A stretch of DNA of 64,000 bases from Shewanella electrica. Lineage in GTDB: Bacteria; Pseudomonadota; Gammaproteobacteria; Enterobacterales; Shewanellaceae. A model generated the notes under the pieces. The model was not told the DNA's origin. It saw only the letters and a program-made list of their open reading frames with translations, and searched no databases. The stretch is from assembly GCF_022321485.1 (NCBI RefSeq), contig NZ_JAKOGG010000012.1, positions 1 through 64,000 of the forward strand. Direction: 5' to 3'. Shown piece after piece: positions 56,394-64,000 of this stretch. Numbering within the stretch: position 1 is the first letter of the stretch; each line of letters starts with the position of its first letter. The position numbers were made by a program, and so were the translations under genes.

Positions 56394-57080
56394 ATGAGTC
56401 GAATCCTGTTAATTGATGATGATTTGGGTCTCTCTGAACTGTTAGCGCAGTTATTGGAGTTGGAAGGGTTTGAGTTAACACTCGCTCACGACGGCCAAAG
56501 CGGGCTAGATATCGCGCTAAGCCAAGAGTTCGACATTATTCTGTTGGATGTGATGCTGCCTAAGCTAAGCGGTTTTGCCGTGCTTAAAGAGCTACGCAGT
56601 AAAAAGCATACGCCGGTGCTGATGCTTACCGCTCGTGGCGATGAAATTGACCGGGTGGTTGGGCTTGAAATTGGCGCCGATGATTATCTGCCAAAACCGT
56701 TTAACGACCGAGAACTGCTCGCGCGCATTCGCGCCATCATTCGCCGCGCCAACCTCACGCCGCAAGATGTGCACCAAACAGTGGCGGTGGAATTTGGCGA
56801 CCTGAAACTCGATCCTTCCCGCCAAGAAGCCTTCTGCTGCGATCAGCTGTTAGTGCTGACCGGCACCGAGTTTGGCTTGTTGTACGCCTTGGCACAACAA
56901 GCGGGCGAACTGGTATCAAAAGAGGAACTCAGCGAAACCGTGCTGGGCAAAAAGCTGATGCCGTTTGACCGCAGCTTGGATATGCACCTGTCAAACTTGC
57001 GTAAAAAACTGCCAGAGCGTAGCGATGGTCGCCCACGGGTGAAAACCATTCGTGGCAAAGGCTATATCTGGATCCCTTAA
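56394..57080 (+). CDS. cpxR: Envelope-stress response regulator CpxR
   Basis: This OmpR-family regulator has 228 residues. The receiver domain has IDDD and phospho-acceptor D52 (LLDVMLP). The winged-helix output domain ends with RSDGRPRVKTIRGKGYIWIP. It overlaps cpxA by one base (TAATG), implying coupling. The targets in this window are likely cpxP, cpxRA and the dioxygenase-like lipoprotein gene. Confidence 0.95.
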   Translation: MSRILLIDDDLGLSELLAQLLELEGFELTLAHDGQSGLDIALSQEFDIILLDVMLPKLSGFAVLKELRSKKHTPVLMLTARGDEIDRVVGLEIGADDYLPKPFNDRELLARIRAIIRRANLTPQDVHQTVAVEFGDLKLDPSRQEAFCCDQLLVLTGTEFGLLYALAQQAGELVSKEELSETVLGKKLMPFDRSLDMHLSNLRKKLPERSDGRPRVKTIRGKGYIWIP

Positions 57081-58558
57081 TGGCTGCATTTTTTCTCCCT
57101 AACCGCTTATTTATCAAGTTGCTACTCGGCTTTTGGCTGTGTAGCAGCGTGATCATCGTCTGCGTCGGTGCACTGCCGTTACTGCAACAGTTGCATGAAG
57201 ATTTTGATATGCCCGCGCCGATCAAAGAGTCGGTGTTTCATTATGCCAAGCAGCTCGAACAGCAGCCGCAAAAGGTGTATCAACGTTTTAACCCCTTTAT
57301 GGAGCGGCATCGCTTTCGTAAAGAGATGCGCGAAGCATTTAAAGACCAACCGAACAATAATGACGTCAGCTTTTTAGATCCGCCCGCCAATATGATGGAC
57401 GCGCGCCGAGCCGACTTAGCCAAGGTGCCGTTTTATATTTTCGCCATCGACAGCCACGGCAAAGTGGTGAACGCTCGCCGCCAGCCATCGGCGCTAGCGC
57501 ACGTCTACCAAGACGCGTCTGAATTAACTGAACCTCAGAGTTTTCATATCGATAATCAGGCCTACTTTGGCCCGGTGTCAGTGGCGCTGCCTGATGGTGA
57601 GTTTCAGTTATACGCGGCACTGCATATGCCACGGCATATCCCTTGGTTCTTCTTTTTTATCGACCACAAACTACTGACGCTGTTTTTAGCCATTTTCACC
57701 TCCGGCATCTTATGCGGCGTGTTAGCGTGGCACTTGGGCAAACCGCTGCAATCGTTGCAAGACAGCGCCAATGCTCTCGCCCGTGGCGACTTAAGCAGCC
57801 GTGTCCCCAGCGCCACCGCTAAACGTCATGATGAACTCGGCCAACTGGCCAATGCGTTTAACTTAATGGCCGATGCGGTAGAGCAGATTGTTAACAGTCA
57901 ACAACGGCTGATTGGCGATATCTCCCACGAGTTACGCACGCCGTTGACCCGCTTGCAGCTATCACTGGCGCTGGCGCGTAAAAAAGGCCATGTCACCGAA
58001 GAAACCGACCGCATCGCCTACGAAGCCGATCAACTGGAGCAGATGATTGCCGAATTGCTGGAGTTGTCGCGCGTCAAACTGAAGCGGCAAGAAAACACCA
58101 TTGTCTTGCCATTGGATGAAATCTTTAGCCAAGTGTTGGACGATGCCGAATTTGAAGCTTCGCAACGCGGCAAACAGTTGCAGATTGATATCGCCGAAGA
58201 GTTGGAATGGGCGGTGTACCCCAAACCGTTAGCGCGCGCGGTAGAAAACCTGTTACGCAACGCCATCCGTTATAGCCAACAGTTGATCAGCATTAGCGCT
58301 CAACCGCAAGGTGAGCAACTATGTATTGTGATTGAAGATGATGGCCCCGGCATTGACGAGCACGAGTTAGAAGCCATCTTCAAACCCTTCTATCGGCCAG
58401 AGTCAGCGCGCGATCGCGAAAGTGGCGGCTGGGGCTTGGGCCTAGCCATTGCGGAAGCGGCGGTGTTTGCTCATAGCGGTCGCATCGAAGCCAGTAATAA
58501 AAGTGACGGCGGGTTAAGAGTGACAATCTGGCTGCCGCGCAATCAACAGCACACCTGA
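57080..58558 (+). CDS. cpxA: Envelope-stress sensor kinase CpxA
   Basis: This 492-residue inner-membrane kinase has helix 1 (about 8-30), a periplasmic sensor of about 160 residues, and helix 2 (about 190-215). A HAMP region, the H-box [14 protein letters not shown] and ATP-binding boxes ([24 protein letters not shown]) follow. The protein is about 35 residues longer than E. coli CpxA, mostly in the periplasmic part. Confidence 0.93.
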   Translation: MAAFFLPNRLFIKLLLGFWLCSSVIIVCVGALPLLQQLHEDFDMPAPIKESVFHYAKQLEQQPQKVYQRFNPFMERHRFRKEMREAFKDQPNNNDVSFLDPPANMMDARRADLAKVPFYIFAIDSHGKVVNARRQPSALAHVYQDASELTEPQSFHIDNQAYFGPVSVALPDGEFQLYAALHMPRHIPWFFFFIDHKLLTLFLAIFTSGILCGVLAWHLGKPLQSLQDSANALARGDLSSRVPSATAKRHDELGQLANAFNLMADAVEQIVNSQQRLIGDISHELRTPLTRLQLSLALARKKGHVTEETDRIAYEADQLEQMIAELLELSRVKLKRQENTIVLPLDEIFSQVLDDAEFEASQRGKQLQIDIAEELEWAVYPKPLARAVENLLRNAIRYSQQLISISAQPQGEQLCIVIEDDGPGIDEHELEAIFKPFYRPESARDRESGGWGLGLAIAEAAVFAHSGRIEASNKSDGGLRVTIWLPRNQQHT

Positions 58559-58614
58559 CAAGCAAGCCGCTTTGGTTTTATAATCGGCGGCCTGCATCAC
58601 AACGGCAATCATCC

Positions 58615-59079
58615 ATGTTTCATATCGCGCTTTACGAGCCGGAAATCGCGCCCAATACCGGCAATATTATTCGTCTTTGTGCCAATAACGGCAGCCAACT
58701 GCATCTTATCGAACCATTAGGTTTTGATTTAGAAGAGAAAAAATTGCGCCGCGCTGGCTTAGATTACAGCGACCTCACCTCAGTCAAGCGCTACGCCAAT
58801 TTTGATGAGTTTAAAGCCGCCATGCAGGGCAAACGCATTTTTGCTTGCACCACCAAAGGCAGTCGCCCGCACACCGAAGCGGTGTATCAACCTGATGACG
58901 TGCTGCTGTTTGGCCCAGAAACCCGCGGTTTGCCAATGGATATCATCAATGCCACGCCAGCGGAGCAGCGCATTCGTATTCCAATGGTCGCCTCAAGCCG
59001 CAGCCTAAACCTGTCTAACTCAGTCGCCATCATCAGCTATGAAGCTTGGCGCCAGCACGATTTTGGTGGCGCTCGCTAA
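58615..59079 (+). CDS. trmL: tRNA (cytidine/uridine-2'-O-)-methyltransferase TrmL
   Basis: TrmL methylates the wobble nucleotide 34 of two leucine tRNAs. The 154-residue SPOUT-fold enzyme has the motif [18 protein letters not shown] near the N terminus and the SAM-binding knot FGPETRGLP with IPM and [12 protein letters not shown]. Length and motifs match YibK/TrmL. It follows cpxA by 56 nt. Confidence 0.95.
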   Translation: MFHIALYEPEIAPNTGNIIRLCANNGSQLHLIEPLGFDLEEKKLRRAGLDYSDLTSVKRYANFDEFKAAMQGKRIFACTTKGSRPHTEAVYQPDDVLLFGPETRGLPMDIINATPAEQRIRIPMVASSRSLNLSNSVAIISYEAWRQHDFGGAR

Positions 59080-59129
59080 TCCGCTAGTCAGTTTGCCGCG
59101 TCAATGAGGCGCGGCGGCTTATCCCTCGC

Positions 59130-60005
59130 TTACATCAACGGCCGCAGCAACATGCCAAGTTTTGGATGTACCACGCGGCGCTCAGCGGTCACCGCATAGA
59201 AGTTTTCATACACGTTTGGCAACAGCATGTAGCTTTTGAGCTCGCCGTGGTCCAACTCATCTTTTACTACCACTTCCGGCATTACCGCCAACGCGCCAGT
59301 ATCACGGGTCAACAGACGTAGCATCGCCATGTCATCCGATTCAGCGACGATTTCCGGTTGCAGTTGATACTGCGCGGCAAAGGCGTCAAACGCCGCCCGC
59401 AAGGGGTTTTCGCCGTAAGGCAGCACCCAACGTTGGCGCCGATAACGGTCATCAAATTTAGCGGTTAACGCTAACCCCGGCGGGCCGATAATCGCCACCG
59501 GCTGACGTGCCAACACCCGACTCTGCCAGTTATTCACATGGGAGCCGCGCACCGGAATGTTGGTGAGCGCCATATCAAGCTGTAACTCCGCCATGGCATT
59601 GAGCAAGCCTGTTTGGCTCATCGACTGTAGCGAAAATTTGCAGTCGTTTTGCTTAATCAGCGGCTGAATAAACTGCTCGATGAAGTTACGCGAAATGGTC
59701 GACAACATGCCAATACGGATTGGCGCACTGGGCAAGGTCGTACCACTGGCGAGCAACTGCTCCAACTCTTCACCGTTTTTGAAGATCTCGTCGGCATAAT
59801 TAAGCGCGTGGTAGCCACTTTCTGTGAGCAATAATTTGCGCCCTTCACGGGTAAACAGCTGCACATTAAGCGATTGTTCTAACTGCTTAATTTGTGACGA
59901 TAGCGCCGACTGTGAGATATGCAGTTTCTGCGCAGTTTGGGTCAAGTTACCTTGACGTGCCACCTGCCAGAAATAATATAAATGGTGATAATTTAATCGG
60001 CTCAT
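59130..60005 (-). CDS. LysR-family regulator, NhaR-like, divergent from dabBA
   Basis: This 291-residue regulator has an N-terminal winged helix (about 5-64, with LNYHHLYYFWQVARQGNLT typical of the NhaR subgroup) and a periplasmic-binding-fold effector domain. Being divergent from dabB-dabA with a 93-nt shared promoter region, it most likely controls that operon. LysR genes next to dab operons are known. The inducer is unknown; CO2/bicarbonate or Na+/pH are guesses. Confidence 0.85.
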   Translation of the reverse strand: MSRLNYHHLYYFWQVARQGNLTQTAQKLHISQSALSSQIKQLEQSLNVQLFTREGRKLLLTESGYHALNYADEIFKNGEELEQLLASGTTLPSAPIRIGMLSTISRNFIEQFIQPLIKQNDCKFSLQSMSQTGLLNAMAELQLDMALTNIPVRGSHVNNWQSRVLARQPVAIIGPPGLALTAKFDDRYRRQRWVLPYGENPLRAAFDAFAAQYQLQPEIVAESDDMAMLRLLTRDTGALAVMPEVVVKDELDHGELKSYMLLPNVYENFYAVTAERRVVHPKLGMLLRPLM

Positions 60006-60013
60006 CGGTTTTA

Positions 60014-60030
60014 GTTCACTAAAAAAGAAC
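60014..60030. promoter_or_regulatory. LysR-type operator in the dab promoter region
   Basis: GTTC-N9-GAAC is a dyad containing the T-N11-A pattern of LysR-family boxes. It lies 9 nt from the regulator start and about 70 nt from dabB. The rest of the gap is A/T-rich and could hold both promoters. Confidence 0.5.
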
Positions 60031-60098
60031 GATTACTAATCTATTATATATTTTACTTAATTTAAACAGCGCCGCAGAATAGCGACATTGTTAAACAT

Positions 60099-61481
60099 AT
60101 GAGACTCGTCATGTTTTCTTGGTTTTTAGTGACTCCGCTCAAACTGATGTTGCTGGGGCTGATTGCCATCCTCGGTTTCACCATCGTGCGTTACAGCTGG
60201 GTTGCCTTTGCTGGCGAAACCGAGCGCGGCCGCTTTCTACGGGCGCTGCTAACGACGATTGCCGCCGTGGTGTTGGTGATTGTCAGCAACCACTTACTGC
60301 TGTTTTGGGCGGCGTGGGTCAGTGTCAGTCTCTGTTTACATCGCTTAATTCTGTTCTATCCAGAACGCCCGCGCGCGCAGTTGGCTGCGCACAAAAAATT
60401 CCTGCTGGCGCGCTTTAGCGAGTTGCTACTAGGTATCGCCTTCCTGTTGTTGTTCAGTCAATTTAATACCGCCATTATCAGTGAGTTAGTTGCCAAAGTC
60501 CCGGCGGCAGGCAGCGGCCTGTCGTTATCTATCGCCGCGGTATTGTTGGCATTAGTCGCCATGATTAAATGCGCCCAACTGCCGATGCACGGTTGGCTCA
60601 TTCAAGTGGTTGAAGCGCCTACGCCGGTATCGGCACTGCTGCACGCCGGTATCGTCAACTTGGGCGGTATTTTGTTGCTGTTGTTCGCGCCGGTATTAGC
60701 GGCCAGTCCGCTAGCGTGCTGGTTATTGGTGATTTTAGCGGGCATCAGCACCACGATTGCTGGCTTAGTGAGTACCACCCGCATCAGCATTAAAGTGAAA
60801 TTAGCTTGGTCCACCAGCTCACAGATGGGCTTGATGTTGGTGGAGATCGCACTCGGTCTGTATGAGATGGCGTTGCTGCACCTGTTCGCCCACTCGTTTT
60901 ATAAGTCTTATTCATTCCTCAACAGTGGTAACACGGTTAACCACTATCTGGCGGCGAAGTTGGCGGGAGCGCCAAAGCCGCGTGTGTGGCATTGGAGCCT
61001 AGCGCTGGCCTTGTCACTGGCTATGTTGGCCGTGGCGCAGTGGCAATTTGCGGTGATGAATAGCTTTGCCGCCACTGTGCTGGTGTGGTTTGCCTTAGCC
61101 GCGCTGATCGTGCCGAGTGTGACGCGCTGGGATATCGCCAGCCTGCCACGTATCGGCATCACCCTCGCCGTTGCGGCGGGACTGCTCACCTTATACAGCT
61201 TTGCTAAACATCATTTGGCAGTGTTGATGGGGCTAGATACGCCGCTCAATCCGCTGGCCGATTGTTTAGTGGCGCTGCTCTTTTTTAGTTTGTTTGCGCT
61301 GTCGATTGCCTTGCAGTATTGGCCACATGTGCGCTGGGTAAAAAGCTTGTTTATCTGGCTCAATGCCGGTGCTTATCTCGATGAATGGGCCACGCGCCTG
61401 ACCTTAAAACTGTGGCCAAGTACCTCACTGATTGAGCTGCAACAAGCCCAGCTACAGATAAATACTGAGAGCAAATCATGA
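60099..61481 (+). CDS. dabB: DabB, proton-conducting subunit of the DAB carbon-uptake complex
   Basis: This 460-residue membrane protein of the NuoL/Mrp proton-transporter family has about 12 helices. The antiporter core is visible around residues 145-185 (QLPMHGWLIQVVEAPTPVSALLHAG). Known DabB couples cation flux to DabA, which hydrates CO2 to trap bicarbonate in the cell. It overlaps dabA by 4 nt. The start at 60099 is used; an ATG at 60111 is also possible. Confidence 0.9.
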   Translation: MRLVMFSWFLVTPLKLMLLGLIAILGFTIVRYSWVAFAGETERGRFLRALLTTIAAVVLVIVSNHLLLFWAAWVSVSLCLHRLILFYPERPRAQLAAHKKFLLARFSELLLGIAFLLLFSQFNTAIISELVAKVPAAGSGLSLSIAAVLLALVAMIKCAQLPMHGWLIQVVEAPTPVSALLHAGIVNLGGILLLLFAPVLAASPLACWLLVILAGISTTIAGLVSTTRISIKVKLAWSTSSQMGLMLVEIALGLYEMALLHLFAHSFYKSYSFLNSGNTVNHYLAAKLAGAPKPRVWHWSLALALSLAMLAVAQWQFAVMNSFAATVLVWFALAALIVPSVTRWDIASLPRIGITLAVAAGLLTLYSFAKHHLAVLMGLDTPLNPLADCLVALLFFSLFALSIALQYWPHVRWVKSLFIWLNAGAYLDEWATRLTLKLWPSTSLIELQQAQLQINTESKS

Positions 61482-63922
61482 TGGACCAAGTCATTTCTCT
61501 GGACGCGCGCGCCACCGCGCTGCGCGCGAGTGCCACTATCGCTCCGGCGTTTCCGCTCGATCAGTCGGTCGCAGTGAATCCATGGTGGCCATTGCGCCAA
61601 CAAAGCATAGCGCAAACTTTTGCCGAGCAAGCGGTGCTGACCGGCATCACTGGCTTGATGCCAAAAAGTTATTATCGCGACCAGTGGCAACAGCAAATCC
61701 ACACCGCGCACCTTGAACAAGCAATTGCCGAAGCCCAATCGCCCTTAACCGTTGCGCAGCTAGTAGAAGCTTTGCAGCAAGACGACAGTGAACTATCACT
61801 ACGCTGGAAGACGCTGGCGATGATGATGGATGAAGCCAATCCGTCGCCACAAGGCCACAGCTGGGCGCAAGAGATTGTGCAGCAAGTGAGCCAGTTCATC
61901 GCCTTGTATCACCAGTATCCGGAGCGGTTTGAAGCCGACGGTAAAAATGGTGAGCATCTTTACCAAAGCTGGCTTGAAGTCGTCAGCCGTGACAAAGGCA
62001 TTAAGACGCTGCTCGGCGTAGATTTGCTGCAATATTTTCGCGCATTACCGGGCGATATTGACGGCCTGTTTGAGCAAGTTACGGCGCACTGGCGCAGCAC
62101 GTGGCAACATCAAGCGGGCGCGGATGCCTTTGTAAGGGGTTCATTGCAACAGCTTTCTGGCTGGGCGGGTTGGCAAGCATGGTTGGATTGGCAAGCAAGT
62201 TTAGCCAACAAAACTGCCAAGGTCCCGCAAGTGTTAGGTTTGACCGCGATCCTGCTGGCGTGGGACACGGTATTGATGCAGTGGCTACAGCAGCAACATT
62301 CCGCCGTGGCCGAGCAGATCCTACAGCAGTTGCACCAGCAAGCTGCCGATGTGACCGTCGCCTATGACACGGCGCAACAACTGTTAGCACCGCTGTGGCT
62401 ATGGCAACGCGCCTTGGAATTAAGCGTACAAACGCCGTGGATGCAGCAGATTAAAGCGATCACGCCCACAACACAATTGGCGCGACCAGAGCTACAAGCG
62501 ATCTTCTGTATTGATGTGCGTTCTGAACCGATGCGCCGTGCCTTAGAGGCGCAATCTGACAAGATTGAAACCTTAGGCTTTGCTGGTTTTTTTGGCGTTC
62601 CCATCGCCTATGAAAATAAAGATGGCAGCATTGTAAGACCACAACTGCCGGGGTTGCTGGCACCCAGCTTAGTCGCCAAACAAACGCAGAAACGGCCAGA
62701 GCGTATTCTGCGCTTGACCCAATTGGGCTGGCAAAACAGCTTAGAAAAACCGTCATCCAACTTAGGCATGGTGGAAGCTGGCGGCCTGCTGAAATTGGTC
62801 AGTTTGTTTAATCGCGTGGTGTTGCAACGCGGCACCGACAATCCAGTTAACCGCGACTTGCGCCATAACCAACAATGGCAACTCAGCCGCGCCCAGCAGC
62901 CATTAACTGTGCCAGAAAAAGCCGAGTTAGCGGCTGGCATTCTCCAAGCGATGGGCATCGCGCCGCGCCTCGCCAAAACCGTGCTACTTACCGGCCACGG
63001 CAGCCAAACCTGTAACAACCACACCGCCTCAAGCTTAGATTGCGGCGCCTGTGGCGGCCAAACCGGTGAGGTGAACGTCAAGGTGTTAGCCGAGCTGCTC
63101 AATGACAGCGAAGTGCGCGCCGCCATGCCGCAGTTTGGTGTCACCGTTCCCGAAGACACCGCCTTTTATGCGGCCATGCACAACACCACCACGGATGAGT
63201 TGTCGGTGTTCAATGCCCCGAGCGCCCCGTGGCGCGAATGGCTGTACGCCGCCAGTTTGCAAGCACGAATGAACCGTGGCGCGCAATTTGATGCGCCACA
63301 CATCAACGCCGCCCAAGCCAGCCGCTTCTTTAAAGGTCGCGCCACCAACTGGGCACAGATGCGACCAGAGTGGGGTCTGTGCAATAACGCCGCAGTGTTT
63401 ATTGCGCCGCGTAACCTGACACGGCAACTCAACTTTGCCGGCCGTGCGTTTCTGCATGAATATCACGTCAGCCAAGATCCAGCGTTTAGCCAGTTAGAAA
63501 AAATCCTAACCGCGCCACTGTTGGTGATGAACTGGATTAACTTGCAGTATTTCGCTTCAGTGACCGCGCCAGAGAAATACGGCAGCGGCAACAAACTGCT
63601 GCACAACGTGGTTGGCGGTCATATTGGGGTATTTGAAGGTAACGGCGGTGATTTGCGCATTGGGCTGTCACAGCAGTCGGTGCACGATGGCAAACAATAT
63701 CGCCATCAACCGGTGCGGTTAACCGCCTATATTCAAGCGCCAAAGCAGGCATTGGCCGACATCATTGCGCGTCAGCCCGATGTCGCGGCACTGATTGATA
63801 ACCAGTGGTTGTTCCTGTATCAGCTAGATGAACAACAACAGCTGTGGCGCTATCAACAAGGTGAGTGGCTCGCGCCATTAATTCCCCAAGGGCGTGCTGC
63901 CCTCGGGGATAAAACACATTAG
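61478..63922 (+). CDS. dabA: DabA, carbonic-anhydrase-like subunit of the DAB complex (UPF0753)
   Basis: This 814-residue DUF2309/UPF0753 protein is known from DAB (dissolved inorganic carbon accumulating) complexes as a zinc protein resembling beta-carbonic anhydrase. The zinc and catalytic residues are kept: C344 and D346 in FCIDVRSE, H507 in TGHGSQ and C522 in LDCGACGG. The H-to-C spacing of 15 equals that of Halothiobacillus DabA (H524/C539). In a presumed heterotroph the system would supply bicarbonate for anaplerotic reactions at low CO2. Confidence 0.93.
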   Translation: MMDQVISLDARATALRASATIAPAFPLDQSVAVNPWWPLRQQSIAQTFAEQAVLTGITGLMPKSYYRDQWQQQIHTAHLEQAIAEAQSPLTVAQLVEALQQDDSELSLRWKTLAMMMDEANPSPQGHSWAQEIVQQVSQFIALYHQYPERFEADGKNGEHLYQSWLEVVSRDKGIKTLLGVDLLQYFRALPGDIDGLFEQVTAHWRSTWQHQAGADAFVRGSLQQLSGWAGWQAWLDWQASLANKTAKVPQVLGLTAILLAWDTVLMQWLQQQHSAVAEQILQQLHQQAADVTVAYDTAQQLLAPLWLWQRALELSVQTPWMQQIKAITPTTQLARPELQAIFCIDVRSEPMRRALEAQSDKIETLGFAGFFGVPIAYENKDGSIVRPQLPGLLAPSLVAKQTQKRPERILRLTQLGWQNSLEKPSSNLGMVEAGGLLKLVSLFNRVVLQRGTDNPVNRDLRHNQQWQLSRAQQPLTVPEKAELAAGILQAMGIAPRLAKTVLLTGHGSQTCNNHTASSLDCGACGGQTGEVNVKVLAELLNDSEVRAAMPQFGVTVPEDTAFYAAMHNTTTDELSVFNAPSAPWREWLYAASLQARMNRGAQFDAPHINAAQASRFFKGRATNWAQMRPEWGLCNNAAVFIAPRNLTRQLNFAGRAFLHEYHVSQDPAFSQLEKILTAPLLVMNWINLQYFASVTAPEKYGSGNKLLHNVVGGHIGVFEGNGGDLRIGLSQQSVHDGKQYRHQPVRLTAYIQAPKQALADIIARQPDVAALIDNQWLFLYQLDEQQQLWRYQQGEWLAPLIPQGRAALGDKTH

Positions 63923-64000
63923 TTGGTGAACGGCTGTGGCCGCGGGGTCACCTCATTTGACGGCGGCAACACAGGTAACACAACTTGTGGCTGGTCGCCG
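63919..64000 (-). CDS. Possible 3' end of a leftward gene, truncated by the window edge
   Basis: On the minus strand an open frame enters from the right edge and ends at TAA 63919-63921, overlapping the dabA stop region. It encodes a Pro-rich tail (GDQPQVVLPVLPPSNEVTPR, then PQPFTN). It could be the C terminus of an exported or lipoprotein gene convergent with dabA. The visible stretch is too short to identify. Confidence 0.35.
   Translation of the reverse strand, partial: GDQPQVVLPVLPPSNEVTPRPQPFTN

Overview
The window looks like chromosomal DNA from a gammaproteobacterium of the Shewanella type. It carries a complete System I cytochrome c maturation locus wrapped around a ScyA-type cytochrome c5, a Hcp/Hcr/NorR nitric-oxide module, and glnA, glnLG and cpxPRA with their expected operators. 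Protein sequences (SpoT, RpoZ, RecG, TypA, GlnA) are close to enterobacterial or Shewanella orthologues. No phage, insertion sequence, CRISPR array, tRNA or complete rRNA gene is seen. Almost every gene is intact and the region is mostly core genome with a few accessory patches. Genus-level placement is inference from gene content.

Layout. Bases 1-50 hold a leftward rrn P1-type promoter, so an rRNA operon probably starts just outside the window. 131-9017 is the ccm region: leftward ccmF-ccmG-ccmH-thioredoxin, rightward ccmI, leftward scyA, rightward ccmABCDE. 9080-12835 has a sodium:alanine symporter with a hairpin over its ribosome binding site, an APH-fold kinase and a DUF805-like membrane protein. 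13001-16515 is gmk-rpoZ-spoT-ridA. 16789-22806 has an acyl-CoA ligase, a Ca2+/Na+ antiporter, recG and a DUF3014 protein. 23065-25405 is accessory: an orphan aryl-polyene-type AMP ligase followed by a cut-off cistron, and a TraT-like lipoprotein. 25749-30179 has a rhodanese, azoR, dtd, pip, yihY, a small membrane protein and a DUF2959 lipoprotein.

30421-34894 is norR-hcp-hcr, with sigma-54 and GT-N7-AC operator signals that explain NO-dependent control. 34960-39493 has a CHASE-GGDEF cyclase, a NapH-like polyferredoxin, an intradiol-dioxygenase-like lipoprotein under a perfect CpxR box, and a DUF134 regulator. A 135-bp structured repeat occurs twice, behind the DUF2959 gene and behind the polyferredoxin gene. 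39599-46049 holds a dCache chemoreceptor, typA and a GGDEF-EAL protein. 46609-54594 is the nitrogen block: glnA, an FUSC protein, a YqhD-like dehydrogenase, a DUF4124 protein and glnLG. 54659-59079 has fieF, cpxP/cpxRA and trmL. 59130-63922 is a LysR regulator divergent from dabB-dabA, an inorganic-carbon uptake system.

No wholly new multi-gene system stands out. The best leads are regulatory or structural: the paired hairpin repeat, the CpxR box in front of a secreted dioxygenase-like lipoprotein, the hairpin over the symporter ribosome binding site, the orphan aryl-polyene ligase with its severed downstream cistron, and a possible 22-residue membrane peptide.
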